This document shows positions 30,299 to 40,098 of a stretch of DNA of 64,000 nucleotides, one piece after another. The stretch is from Pyropia haitanensis. Lineage: Eukaryota; Rhodophyta; Bangiophyceae; Bangiales; Bangiaceae. How positions within the stretch are numbered: the first letter of the stretch is position 1; each line of letters opens with the position of its first letter. The notes below the pieces were generated by a model. It ran no database searches and was not told the DNA's origin. It saw only the letters and a list, made by a program, of their open reading frames with translations. The translations under genes were made by a program, and so were the position numbers. The stretch covers positions 2,935,018-2,999,017 of the forward strand of contig SDUX01000005.1 in assembly GCA_008729055.1 (NCBI GenBank), in the 5' to 3' direction.

Positions 30299-30351
30299 GG
30301 AGCAGGGTTCACACACATTCGTGTGATACCTGATCTGGTAAATTCCTAACT
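30299..30351 (-). repeat. Right terminal inverted repeat of element A
   Basis: Read on the minus strand from 30351, AGGAAT occupies bases 5-10 and CAGGTATCACAC bases 20-31, the same spacing as on the left. TGTGAACCCTG follows. An additional GGTATCAC lies at the inner edge, so the segment can also fold as a hairpin. Confidence 0.85.
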
Positions 30352-30361
30352 CGGGGTCACC
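30352..30361. repeat. Right target-site duplication of element A
   Basis: CGGGGTCACC, identical to 8610-8619, directly outside the right terminal repeat. Confidence 0.88.
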
Positions 30362-30380
30362 CCTCCTCGTCCCGACGGCG

Positions 30381-31155
30381 CAGTGGTGTCAAACCCGCGA
30401 ACGTCGGGCCATCGTGCCGCGGCGTGCACAGTCCCTGACGGGGCCTGTGAGAGGGGGGGGGACCAACCCCGAGTGCACGCCGCGTGCGTCGATGGCACGA
30501 AATTTTGCACTCTGTGCACAGATTATTGCACGCAGTGCACGCTGGAGCGCACGCCTTGGCACGCAGCAGTGCACGGACGGTTCGTGTTGCCAGATTATTT
30601 ACTACGGCCCAATTCAACAAGTGTGGGTGGCCTGTGTACTGTGCTGGACCATAAGGCAAGGTCATTGGCGCTATCCTCGAAACCGTCACCGTCCGGCGGA
30701 ATTAGGATGGATTTCTGAGAGTGAGGGCGTGCTTTGGGACAGCCCAACTACTGCCAATTGGGTTGTTTCGGGAATAGATCTGGGCCCGGCGTGCATCGGA
30801 GTGCACTGCTCCTTGCAAAGGCGTGCGCTCCACTGCGCATGGCCCGTGCCATCGCATGGCACGCAAAGCACAAAAACGTGCATCGTGTTGACGTCAGAGC
30901 GACTGAGGACGACGAGCATGGATTCCGATGACATACTGCAGGACGTGCTCATGCTCCAGTGCTCCCGTACGGCGGCTGGGAAAAAAAAGTGCTCCGGAAC
31001 TCATGCCTCAAAAGTGTACGGCGCCGTGCGTCGGCGTGCCAAAAAACCGTGGTCTGAGACCCCTTGGAGTGAGGTTTTCACGCCGTTGCACGGCCGATTG
31101 CACGCCCAGAGGGCGAAAATTTGATCCGCGGACGTTCGCGGGTTTGACACCACTG
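30381..31155. mobile_element. hAT-like non-autonomous element (MITE), 775 bp
   Basis: Perfect 25-bp terminal inverted repeats lie at 30381-30405 and 31131-31155, beginning CAGTGGTGTCAAACC, a terminus style typical of hAT transposons. The ends carry many TGCAC motifs on both strands (for example 30474, 30506, 30516, 30536, 31087, 31109), resembling hAT subterminal transposase-binding repeats. The flanking octamers (CGACGGCG and CGCGGGGG) agree at only five of eight positions, so a clean 8-bp duplication is not visible. No transposase is encoded. It sits 19 bases outside the right target duplication of element A. Confidence 0.75.
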
Positions 31156-31400
31156 CGCGGGGGGAGGAAGGGGACCACGACGACGGGCACGAGGGTGGCA
31201 GCCGCGGCGGCCGCGGCGGCCACGGCGGCGGCGCGATCGCTCGATTGTGGCCCGGGCGGCGGCATCCCGCCGCCGCTGTGCCGGCACGGCCGGCGCTGCC
31301 AAGGCGTCTCCTTCCCCCTGCGTCCTTCCACCCCCCCAGAAGCACCTCCGCCCCCACTAGCTGCCGGAGGGCCGCTGAGGCGGGTGCGTCGCTTGCCGCG

Positions 31401-33011
31401 TCACGTCCCGCGGCGCTGTAGTGGACGTGCTTGTCGACCGACCCCCAGCGGCGCCCGAGGGGCGGACAGGCTGTCGGGCATTTCATCTCCCCCGCACCAG
31501 TAGGGGAACCGGATGGCGCCAGGGGCAAGCGGGCAGGCCACGCCTCTCGCTGCATGACAAAAGGTAGGCGCCCTGGGGTTGTCAGCTGGCGGCCCATGGC
31601 GCGCGAGCGGGCGCAGCCCAGACCGGCGGATAGTCGACCCACGGCGGGCACGTGTACACACTCCCTTGTTCGAGGCAATGCAAAAGTAGGAGTAGAACGC
31701 GGCGCTCCCCACCCCCCCGCTACCGGCGGCGGCGGCGCCAGCCTCACGCCCCGCCCCCCCCCCCCCCCCCGTTCCCACCCGGTTGGCGCCAAACCCCCCT
31801 CCCGCGGCGGCCGGCCACCTTCCCCCCCCCTCTGTCCCCCACCCCTCCCGCCCCTCCATCGACAGCCGCCGCCGCAGCAGCCGGCCGTGAGTGGCGACGA
31901 GTGCCCCCCGACGGGCGGCCACGTCGCCCGCGAGGGCGCCCAGCCGCTCCGACGCATCGGCGAGGACGGCGAGCTCGTTTTGGACAACGAGAGGCGCCTT
32001 TGGGTGCACCCGCCGCCGGCCGCGCCGGTGCGGTGGGCGGCTGCCGGCGAGCGCCGCCCGCACCGACGCGAGGCGGCTCGCGAGCGCCGCGTCGACCGAC
32101 GCGTCGGGAGCCGACTCGTAGCCGCCGGCATCGGCGTCGGGAGTGGCAGCGGCGGCGATGGCGGCGACCGTGGCGGCGGCGGCCGCCGCCGCCGCCGCTG
32201 CCGGCAGCGGCGCCGCGGCCGCCGCGCGGGCCGCAATCGGGATAAAAGGGGTCGTCTCGAGCGGCGCGTGTGCGGCCGCCAGTAGCGGCAGCGGCAGCGG
32301 CAGCTGCACCGGCGGCAGCCGTGGCACCGCGTCGACCGGCGGCGACGCGTCCGCCACCCCCCCCCCGGGTGCCATCACCGAGGCCACCGCATGCCCGCCG
32401 CCATCGACGGCCATGGCCGCGGCGGGCGCCTCCGCGTCCGACATCATCTCCACGTCCATTGCGTGGCTCGTCGACACCGCGCCTGCCCACTCGCGCTCCA
32501 TCCGTGACCGCACCTCGCCGTCGACCGCCGCGGCGGCGACGGTGCCACCACCGCCACCGCCGCCGTCCCCCTTCCCGTGGTGCCACTCGGCCAGAGGGTC
32601 CCAGGTGGAGCTCCCCGCCGCCCCCGTGCTGCTGCACGACGACGTCGTCTCGGCGGTAAAGATGGGGGTGTGTGTGCTGCACACGGGACGCAGGACGGAC
32701 GCGACCACCTTTACGGAGGCTGGCGTGGCCGCCGTGCTGGGTCCCAGCGGGAACGCAGGCGACGGTGTCACGGCGGCGGCACCCCCCGCGGGGATGCAAC
32801 CCGCGCCGACGCTGGCATCACCCCCGCCACCGCCGGCCGTGACGGTGATAGTGGTGGCCCCTTCCGCCGTGACGCCGACCGCAGCAGAGGGGGCAGCGTC
32901 GCGGGCACCCCCGCTAGCAGAGAGGGCGACGAGCCGGGCCTCCTCTTGCAGCGGCGCAAACGTGACGTGGACGAGGCCCCCATCCGCCGCGGTGGTGCGG
33001 AGGAAGCACAT
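31401..33011 (-). CDS. Hypothetical Ala-rich protein with a short helical segment
   Basis: I do not recognise a family. The minus-strand frame starts at an ATG with good context (GTGCCACCATG at 33011) and reads MCFLRTTAADGGLVHVTFAP. Coding character is suggested by composition that differs from random GC frames: VCSTHTPIFTAETTSSC, STWDPLAEWHHGKG, an acidic SHAMDVEMMSDAE, and a helical, possibly coiled-coil stretch LAVLADASERLGALAGDVAA at about residue 350. After about residue 380 (near 31850) the frame becomes Gly/Arg-rich and looks non-coding, so the true C-terminus, or a splice site, is probably before that. Upstream exons may exist beyond 33011. Real protein or compositional frame cannot be settled here. 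Confidence 0.35.
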   Translation of the reverse strand: MCFLRTTAADGGLVHVTFAPLQEEARLVALSASGGARDAAPSAAVGVTAEGATTITVTAGGGGGDASVGAGCIPAGGAAAVTPSPAFPLGPSTAATPASVKVVASVLRPVCSTHTPIFTAETTSSCSSTGAAGSSTWDPLAEWHHGKGDGGGGGGGTVAAAAVDGEVRSRMEREWAGAVSTSHAMDVEMMSDAEAPAAAMAVDGGGHAVASVMAPGGGVADASPPVDAVPRLPPVQLPLPLPLLAAAHAPLETTPFIPIAARAAAAAPLPAAAAAAAAAATVAAIAAAATPDADAGGYESAPDASVDAALASRLASVRAALAGSRPPHRRGRRRVHPKAPLVVQNELAVLADASERLGALAGDVAARRGALVATHGRLLRRRLSMEGREGWGTEGGGRWPAAAGGGFGANRVGTGGGGGAGREAGAAAAGSGGVGSAAFYSYFCIASNKGVCTRARRGSTIRRSGLRPLARHGPPADNPRAPTFCHAARGVACPLAPGAIRFPYWCGGDEMPDSLSAPRAPLGVGRQARPLQRRGT

Positions 33012-33870
33012 GGTGGCACCGTGGGGGCGGCGACCGCAACAGCGGGAGCAGGGACGGCTTCGCGAACAACGTGTGGCGAGCGCCCACGGCCGCGGCGGGC
33101 TCCTTGTCGCTCAAAGTGGTATCGCGGCGACCGTCGCGTTCCTCCCCAGAGGGACGACAAGCGTGGCGCTTGATGGGCGCCGTCGCCCTCTCGGGGGACC
33201 CGCGTGCGCGGCGCCGCTCGTGGCCACCGTGATCGGGCGAAAAGGGGCAAACGCCGAGCACAACCCGGCGAGGTGGGCGCGGCGCGGGGGGACTGCACCC
33301 ACCGGCGGACACCCTCCGGTTGTACCGCCTTGTTCGCGGCGGGCCCACAGCACCGACGCGCCGTAGGGGACGCCTACCCGCCCACGCGGCGGCTGCTCTT
33401 GCAAGGCACGTCGTCCCGCGCGACTCGCCGTGTGCGGGTGGGCCCGCCGCGTGCTTGCGGGCTGCACCACCGTCCACGGCGTCGAGGGAGCCCCCGGCCG
33501 GGTCGTCTCTCCCCCGTCGTGTGTGGCGCAAGGCGCGCTTTGGGAGCTGGCCAGCAGCCCAGCGTGTGGGGCAAAGGGGCGGCACGCGGCGGCGCGCGAA
33601 ACCGCGGGCGGCCGCTGTTGCGGGAGGGGGGCGCGGGGGAGGGTGGGGGGAAGTCGTCATGCGCGGCTGTTTGGGCGGGGAGGCACCGGAGCGCCCCGTG
33701 GCGTGCCGCGGGCGGATGAGCCTCGACGGGATGACCCGATGCGCCTTGCTCGGGGGCATAAGGCGACAGCCAATGGAGAGCCTAGCTGGGGAAGACAGCG
33801 CCCACCACTGTTCGAAAAGGTGCTGGCAGGGCGGTTTTGTGCGTCGCTCGTGGCGCGCTGTCCCTTTTTA
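33012..33870. other. Gene-free interval
   Basis: GC-rich sequence with overlapping Arg/Pro/Gly frames and no recognisable gene. The last 100 bases before 33871 have lower GC. Nothing else is seen. Confidence 0.4.
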
Positions 33871-35138
33871 TCCGTCTGACACCAGTTTTTCACAACTCGG
33901 GTATGAGAGAAGGATGCGAGGACGTTTTTTTCTCCAAAAAAATATGAGCGGACTCCGTAGCTCCTCACGAGGCCGGGCGTTTTTTCCGTTTCTCAAGGCG
34001 CGGAGCGCTTCTTTTTTGAAAAAGGTACCCTCCTTTGGGAGGTGACACTAGTTTTTCACAACTCGAGATCTGTACCAGGACAGGCCCCAGAGCGCGATAA
34101 TGCAAAGAAATCCCGAAAAAACTTGATTGTATTTACGTGCCTGGGCCCGCATCCCGCGGTCATCGACCAATGAGCACGCAGAGATCGTGCCTCGGACAAG
34201 TCGGACCCGGGTAGTCTCTTGACAGATCTCAGAGCACGGTGTGCGGACCGTCCCATCGCCACCGGGCGGTCATCCATGCCACCGCTGCTCCATCGGGGGG
34301 TCCGCAGCACACGTCGGCTCGCAGCGGGGGAGGTGGGGGGGTCACCCAGATCAACTTGAGGGGCCGGGGGGGGGGCGTTCGAGCGGGTGGGGGGGGGCGG
34401 AGCGGGCGGCGGGGGGGGGTCCGAGCCGGCAGGACCGCTGCCAGGGGGAGGGGGATGGGGCGCCCCGACCAGACAGGGCCGCTGCCGGTGGAGGAGGAGA
34501 TGTGGAGTCCTCACCAGGTATGTCCGCAGTCAGGGGAGGGAGGGGATACGGTGCGCAGGCCGCAAAGGGAAGGAAAGTGGGGTAAGCTGGGGCAAGCGGG
34601 CTTCTTGTGGCGCGACACCCCCCCATCCTCGGAACCGCACATGCGCTTCTGCAGCGTTCAAAGGCAGACGAATGGGTAGAGGAGGCGTCTGTGTCCCGGT
34701 GGTGTGCTAGAAGAGGGTATAGTGTCTACAGGAGGGGAAGAAACCTCGTAGCCTCTCGAGCGCCGGCTGTACGCCGCGCCGAGGAGCGCTGGGCTCGCCC
34801 ATCAATCAGCCAGAAGTAGCGTCAGGCCAGGTACTTGAATTCTAATTCCCTCCGGGAAGCCGCACCTTTTTCTACGCGGCGCGACATTGCGCGCCCGGAG
34901 GCCCGCCTTGTTGGGGTCTCTCTACACCGCTGGAGAGCCCTTGAGTTGGCGCGTCAAGCAGTGTGACTCACCGTTTGCCTACGCCTCGACTTGTATTTTT
35001 GGCGCGAGTCGATAGACGACTGGGGCACGATCTCGACTAGCGTTTTTGTCAGTTTTTCTATGTAAACACTGTGGGAATCCCACAGATGGGAAGTTGTGAA
35101 AAACTGGTGCCACTTGTGAAAAACTGGTGTCAGACGGA
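33871..35138. mobile_element. TIR element with TA flanks (Tc1/mariner-like), 1268 bp
   Basis: Perfect 25-bp inverted repeats lie at 33871-33895 and 35114-35138, with outer sequence TCCGTCTGACACCAG. Both are flanked by TA (33869-33870 and 35139-35140), as expected for a Tc1/mariner-type target. The inner part of the repeat, AGTTTTTCACAA, recurs inside the left end (34049-34060) and the right end (35095-35106), so each end has two tandem half-sites. No transposase was recognised inside; the interior includes a G-rich block at 34320-34470. It is probably non-autonomous. The family is inferred from the TA flanks only. Confidence 0.65.
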
Positions 35139-35140
35139 TA

Positions 35141-35331
35141 CTTTCTGGTGGATGGAACGGGGCTACCCCACTTCACCGTCCACTCCTGGCCGAATGTGCG
35201 CCTGTCGGTGGCGGCCGGCGCAACCTCGGACGGAATCGTGGCGTGCCTTGTGAGGAGCGAGGGCCCCGCCGCAGGGCCGCGTGCCACGCCAGGCTGCCAC
35301 GGGCTACCCCTCTGCTGGAGACACGGCACTG
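35141..35331. other. Spacer between two mobile elements
   Basis: About 190 bases separate the TA-flanked element from the left target duplication of element B. No feature seen. Confidence 0.4.
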
Positions 35332-35341
35332 CCAGTAGGGC
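35332..35341. repeat. Left target-site duplication of element B
   Basis: CCAGTAGGGC immediately outside the left terminal repeat, repeated exactly at 37562-37571. Confidence 0.88.
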
Positions 35342-35406
35342 GTGAAGGAATCGCGAGAAACAGCTCTCACAGAAAATTTAGTGAACACTGCCTGTGAACG
35401 CTATCT

Positions 35407-35548
35407 GACCAATCAAAAGGCATGTAGAACACCCCCGTCAGAGGACGTGAGCGTGCCCCTATTTCAGACATCCCACCGTCTGGCACCGACATGTCACCCA
35501 GACAGACACACCTGAGCCCAGACCAGACACAGCAAGGTCCCAGACATC
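35407..35548 (+). promoter_or_regulatory. Subterminal CCAAT motif and CAGACA cluster of element B
   Basis: GACCAATCA at 35407-35415 is followed by five CAGACA motifs between about 35464 and 35547. Position and order mirror 8686-8840 in element A. Confidence 0.5.
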
Positions 35549-35639
35549 AAGAACTCGTGAGTCACCAGATCGGCCCGCTGGACAATATCTGCGCACAAGC
35601 TCCGTCATCTGACGTGTGAGTACTCGTCTCGGAGCCAAT

Positions 35640-36235
35640 AGCGCCGCCGTACGTGGCAGCAGAACCAGAGCGGAAGGCGCCGAGCGCCACCCCTGGAGGG
35701 CCGCTGCGGGGGGGGCCCCGGTGCCGCTGGCGCTGGGGCCGCGCCCCCCCCCCCGCCACCGCGCTTTCTGGGGGGCCCGGCCGCCACCGCCCGATCTGGC
35801 GCGGTATTCGGCGGCCATTTGATATTTGTATTTACACGCCACCGGCGGCGTGGCTGGCCGCGATTCCGCCGCCCCCCCGCCCGGGGGGGTCGCTGGGGGG
35901 GGGGTGCCGGTTCCGCTGGCGCTGGCGCCGCGCCCCCCCCCCGCCACCGCCCTTCCTGGGGGGGCCCGGCCGCCACCGCCCGATCTGGCGCGGTATTCGG
36001 CGGCCATTTGATATTTGTATTTACACGCCACCGGCGGCATGGCTGGCCGCGATTCCGCCGCCCCCCCGCCCGGGGGGGTCGCTGGGGGGGGGGTGCCGGT
36101 TCCGCTGGCGCTGGCGCCGCGCCTGCCCCCCCCCGCTACCGCGCTTCCTGGGGGGGCCTCGCCACCACCGCCCGATCTGGCGCAGTAACTGGCGGCCATG
36201 TGGCACTTGTCATAATCACGCGTCATTGCCATCGA
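35640..36235 (+). repeat. Subterminal tandem array of element B, about three 189-bp units
   Basis: GATATTTGTATTTACACGCC recurs at 35821 and 36010, with a degenerate third copy near 36199. Each unit has a GC-rich body and a short AT-rich end. The long minus-strand frame across it (Gly/Pro/Arg repeats) follows from the 189-bp period being divisible by three. Confidence 0.88.
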
Positions 36236-36421
36236 CATGTATGCCGTCCTGTGCTGCTGTCGGTGGTGGGCTCCTGCTTCGTCCAGTGTTGCCCGTTGCA
36301 CGTCGTTTTCTCGCTTTTTTCACGTCGTGTTCGTCCCCTTGCTGGCGGCGGGTATGTGTGCGGCGGCTACGCTCGTTGATGTCTTCCAACTTGTACTGTG
36401 TTGCCTGTTGATCGCGGCGGC

Positions 36422-36853
36422 ATGGACGCTGACGCGGAGATCGGGGAGCGGACGGACGCGGCGCCGTTGTTTCATGAACCTGTCTCGTTCAACGTCGGGG
36501 CCTGCGCCCTGCCTGTGCGAGCAGCTTCGCGCGCCCGTCATATCGCGCCACTGGTTGGGCTTGGGTCGGTGGTCCAGTCTGGAGGATATGGCCTTGGCTG
36601 TATGCCGGCCATTCCCGGGTGGGATGGGAGCGCGCAGCACGTCTCTTCTGCTGCGACCCGGCCAGCTGGCGGTGCGGTGGAGGACATCCTTCCCGCGGCT
36701 AAGAGGGTGCGGCGGCCGTCAGGGGGCACTTGCCACTCGACGAAGCACTGGAAACGGCACGCCGCACGCGCCGCGAAAGCACGCCGGAAAAGCGAAAGAC
36801 CACAGGCAACATGCCACACGTCTTCAAGCACCTCCCTGCCACGCGATACATAG
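36422..36853 (+). CDS. Short frame in element B, possible transposase N-terminus remnant
   Basis: The 143-residue frame starts MDADAEIGERTDAAPLFHEP and has no recognisable domain. Its place, just right of the tandem array, matches the transposase start of element A, whose first residues are MCDELEERPVFPAPVRFPF. The resemblance is weak (E-E-R, then P-V-x-F, then an Ala/Arg-rich helix). A basic end (KRVRRPSGG, KHWKRHAARAAKARRKSER) follows. I treat it as a candidate relic, not an established homologue. Confidence 0.35.
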   Translation: MDADAEIGERTDAAPLFHEPVSFNVGACALPVRAASRARHIAPLVGLGSVVQSGGYGLGCMPAIPGWDGSAQHVSSAATRPAGGAVEDILPAAKRVRRPSGGTCHSTKHWKRHAARAAKARRKSERPQATCHTSSSTSLPRDT

Positions 36854-37176
36854 GCTCCCTCGCAAAGCCACGAAACAACGTCGTCGAGGGAGATCGCGAC
36901 GAGAGAGCTGCTGCCCACACAAGCGATAGTCGCCACGCATTCCGGCCCAGCAGCATGAGAGTACGGCGCAAGAGGTACGTACCAAAAACGAGAAAGAGCG
37001 CCGACACGGCGTGCACGTCGTACGCCACGTGAACGAGACGCTGTCGGCGAGGGCAAGTGCGAAGGTGCTGCATGCCGACTCCAGCGAAGGCGGCGCAGGA
37101 GATGCGGCACAATGCGAAGTCCATTTGCGCGCGCATTCCAGATCCCTGCTGGACGCTTCACTGTGTATCGTGTCAT
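36838..37176 (-). CDS. Short leftward frame in element B, possible relic of the 763-residue gene
   Basis: The minus-strand frame from 37176 contains YVPLAPYSHAAGPECVATIA and LDDVVSWLCEGAYVSRGREV. The second segment resembles the N-terminus of the 763-residue protein of element A (VDGEVVSFLAPLLRDLYR), and an adjacent frame contains QMDFALCRISCAAF, which resembles an upstream segment in A. Position and strand agree with that gene. Several frames are involved, so splicing or decay is likely. Confidence 0.3.
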
Positions 37177-37339
37177 TGACTGCCATACAGGCTCGAGACC
37201 GGAGGAGGTTTCGTCTGTACGTCAGCGACGTAGGCTCGAGATCTGGTGCTGAATCATGAACCTTGCCAAGCTCTGAAAGATTCTGGCGCAGAGCAGACAA
37301 ATCATGAAATCGCGGCCGAGAAAATCGCTGCGTTGGTGA

Positions 37340-37500
37340 CTTCGGCGCATGCCGGCCGGCCGGGCGGCCGGGCGGCGGGCGCGCCGGCCGGGGGGGCCGG
37401 GGGCGGCGGCGGCGGGCCCGCGCGCGCGGCCCCCCCCCCCCCCCCGGGCGGGCGGGCGGCGGGCGAGCGAAGCGAGCCCGCCCCCCCCCCCCCCCCCCGC
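37340..37500. repeat. GC-only and poly-C tract next to the right TIR of element B
   Basis: Blocks of CCGGCCGGGCGG followed by two long C runs (37429-37445 and 37480-37498) end at the terminal repeat. This parallels 30225-30291 in element A. Confidence 0.88.
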
Positions 37501-37530
37501 AGGTTCCGCACGCAGGTTTCACATCAAATT

Positions 37531-37561
37531 GTGTGAGAGCTGATCTGCACTTTTCCTGTCT
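37531..37561 (-). repeat. Right terminal inverted repeat of element B
   Basis: Read from 37561 on the minus strand, AGGAA is at bases 5-9 and CAGCTCTCACAC at bases 20-31, matching the left end at 35342-35372. Confidence 0.85.
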
Positions 37562-37571
37562 CCAGTAGGGC
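37562..37571. repeat. Right target-site duplication of element B
   Basis: CCAGTAGGGC, identical to 35332-35341. Confidence 0.88.
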
Positions 37572-38349
37572 GAGGTACAGCTTAACCGCCGCCCGGTTGG
37601 TCGGGCCGTTGGCAGGGGACGCGATGCGCGAATAAAGCGCCAGACGCGCGCCTGCCCCAGGGTTGTGCGGGCGGGTCTTCCCCATCCGGCCGGCCCGGCG
37701 CGCGGGGGCCCCGCCGCACACATCGAGATTTTCCTTACTGCATCTTCCCGAGTTGCGCCGAGCTTACGCTGCGGACTCGAAAGTGCAGGCGGGACTCTCA
37801 CCAAAGTGGCACGCACCTCGGGAAGATCAACACGCGCGGTTCTTCAGCGTTGGCGGTTTTTGGTCGTGGGTGCCTGCGTGAGCGGATTGCCCGCCTCCCG
37901 CGCCGTGTGCGCGTACTCGACGGCACCCGCCGTCGCCGCTGTCCGCATCGACCGGCGCCGTGCCGCAGGCGCCGTCGCCGCCGTCCTCCCACGCCTCTGC
38001 CCGCCACTGATGGATCCACCACCCGTCGGCCGTGCCGCCGCTGCCACTGCCACGTCCCTGGCCCCGCCGCTCACGCCGTGGCCGCGTCGACGCCGGCACG
38101 CCGGCATCGGCCCGCCGCCGCCCGCGGCGTCCCGGCCTGTGTTTGCCACGCCGCAGCTCATCGACGCCCTCTGATATCCTTCCCCCTCTTATCCAAGCTC
38201 CTGCTTGCCCCCCCCTTTTTTTTTTTCTTTTAACCGCCTCCTGTATCGTGATTCGTCAGTCACCCTCCTTTCTCTTCCTTTCGCGCGCCCTCCTTTTTTT
38301 CTTCTTGTGCTGCTCCCCGCCAACGCGGGCGTGACGGCGGTCGGCGACC
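37572..38349. other. Upstream region of the GT61 gene
   Basis: No gene recognised. It includes a T-rich stretch at 38214-38230 and pyrimidine-rich sequence at 38260-38315 just before the GT61 start, a plausible promoter or leader setting. Confidence 0.4.
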
Positions 38350-38463
38350 ATGGCGCTGTTGCCAGGCCTGCCGCCCCCCCCCTCGGCCCTGCTGCCCGCC
38401 CGCCTCCGCCGCGCGTGGCGTTCCGTGGTGACGGCCGCGCGGGCAGGTCGGCGGCGGGGGCGA

Positions 38464-38499
<36 letters not shown>

Positions 38500-40066
38500 A
38501 CGCTGGGTGGCGGCAGCGCCACCGGCGGGTGCTGCGTCGCGGTTCTCGTCAGCGGGCTGCTCGCCACGTCGGTGGCGTTGCTGGTGGTGGTGCTGGCTGG
38601 CTGGCGGGGTGGGGGTGGGGGGGACACCGCCGCCGCTGCCGCCGCGGCCCGCGTTGGCGCTGCCGGCCGGCCGGGCGCGACGGGTGGCGGCGGCGGTGGC
38701 GGCGGCGGCAACAAGGGTGCGCCCGCCGCGACGGGATCACACTCCGGCGCGGCCGGCCGCCTGGCCTCGTGGGCGGCGTCAGTGGTGGCGGCGACTGGGG
38801 CGGGGACCCCCCGCCCCCGCGTGCTCCAGCCGTGGGAGATCCCCATCCCCCCGTGGCGGTCCACCACCGACGGCACCACCTTTGACGCTGGCCCCGGGGG
38901 GGTCGGCGAGGAGCGGTGCTACCTGATTGGCGCCACCTCCGGCAGCGTTGGCGGCGGCGGCGGCGGCGGCGGCACTGGCGGCGCCGCGGGCGGCGACGGC
39001 GACGATGGCCCCGACGCGTACTGGGCGATCAACTCGCGCGCGCTGTGCGTGGTTGGCCCCGTGTGCTTTGGCGGCGGCCACCTGGAGCGGGTCGTCACGT
39101 TTACCCGCTCCGTCTCGTGCCACGCGGTCGACGCGACGGGCGCGGCGGTGGCGCCGCCGCCGGGCGGCGGCGGCGGCAGCGCTCCGCCGCTCGCCAACCC
39201 CGCCGCGTGCGCCAAGCTCCGCGCCCGCCGCGTCACGTCCATGTTTGGCCACGCCGCCGTCGCGCAGGACGCGGCGGCGTGGTTTGCCGCCGCCGCCGCG
39301 GCGCACCCGCCCGGCGGGCCGCGGGAGCACACGTTCCGGTGGCACGACGGCCTGGCGGTCATCGCGCCCAAGTACGAGTACACGTCCAACATTTGCCATT
39401 TCGGCCGCGCGTGGCAGTTTGGCCTCCACGTGCTGCGGCATCTCGGCGCGTACGTGCACCCAGAGGGGCCCGACAGCCGGCGGATGGCCGCGCTCGCCGC
39501 CGCGGCCATACGGGACAGCGAGTATGGGGCACGCCGGGGGGGGGGAGCGGGGCGGCGACTGCCACCGTGCGGCAGGCGGCCCAGCCGGGTGTGGCATCTG
39601 GGGGTGGTGCCGCCGCCGATGGTACCGATGACGACGGGGCGGCCGTGGACGAGGATCCGGCCGAGGAGCCCAGCACGTACGACGCGGCGCCGCCGGTCCC
39701 CCCCCAGAGGTGGAGCTCCGCTTCCGTTCTGGCCTGCAGTGGGCGGGCGCGTGGAAGCAGGGCCTGCGGGAGGCGACGCTCGGCGCCATCTCTGCCGAGG
39801 CGGGCACCTCCGTCCGCTACGGCAAGGTGCGGCGGGACCCGCGGTCACACTACCAGTGCTTCCGGCGGGCGGTACTCCTCGGCGCCGAGGGCGCCGTCGA
39901 CGCGTTCCAGTTCCTCAACGACACGCCCGTGGTGACCGCCGCGGAGCTCGCCGCCGACGCGCACGTGCCGCGGGTGCCCCGCGAGGCGCTCGCCTTTCGC
40001 GAGACGGTGTACCGCTACGCGCGGCTGCCGTCGCAGCTGGCCGACGGCAGCGAGCTGCGGGTGCAC

Positions 40067-40098
<32 letters not shown>

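Larger units (their letters stand above)
8620..30351 (+). mobile_element. Element A: 21.7-kb KDZ/Zisupton-like DNA transposon
   Basis: The element is bounded by terminal inverted repeats and by a perfect 10-bp target duplication. Within 31 bases of each end lie AGGAAT (bases 5-10) and CAGGTATCACAC (bases 20-31) at identical spacing, followed by TGTGAACCCTG. The left side has a CCAAT motif, a cluster of CAGACA motifs and a 178-bp tandem array; the right side has a poly-C tract against the terminal repeat. Coding content from left to right is a KDZ-like transposase with Ulp1 domain (+), an unknown gene (-), a Pif1-type helicase (+) and a 763-residue unknown protein (-). The middle is complicated by a recent duplication, a 499-base gap and a pair of diverged inverted arms. 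KDZ elements described in animals and fungi usually have 8-bp duplications, so the 10-bp site is closer to Mutator-type behaviour. The boundaries are well supported; the internal order is not. Confidence 0.82.
35342..37561 (+). mobile_element. Element B: 2.2-kb relative of element A
   Basis: The ends match those of element A position by position: AGGAA at bases 5-9 and CAGCTCTCACA at bases 20-30 from both termini, with a perfect 10-bp target duplication outside. Both ends of B carry CAGCTCTC where both ends of A carry CAGGTATC, which supports each pairing. B repeats the layout of A: a CCAAT motif, five CAGACA motifs, a subterminal tandem array (189-bp unit), a rightward short frame, a leftward short frame and a poly-C tract beside the right terminal repeat. 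The helicase and transposase core are absent. The simplest reading is a non-autonomous derivative of a related autonomous element, formed by internal deletion. Confidence 0.82.

Noticed and set aside
31401..33011. Nucleoporin-like assignment for the Ala-rich hypothetical protein
   Set aside because: Only a short helical stretch suggested it; no FG repeats, propeller blades or specific motif could be identified.
35459..36301. 280-residue minus-strand frame with Gly/Pro/Arg repeats in element B
   Set aside because: The 189-bp array has a period divisible by three, so any open frame repeats. No start context or domain supports a gene.
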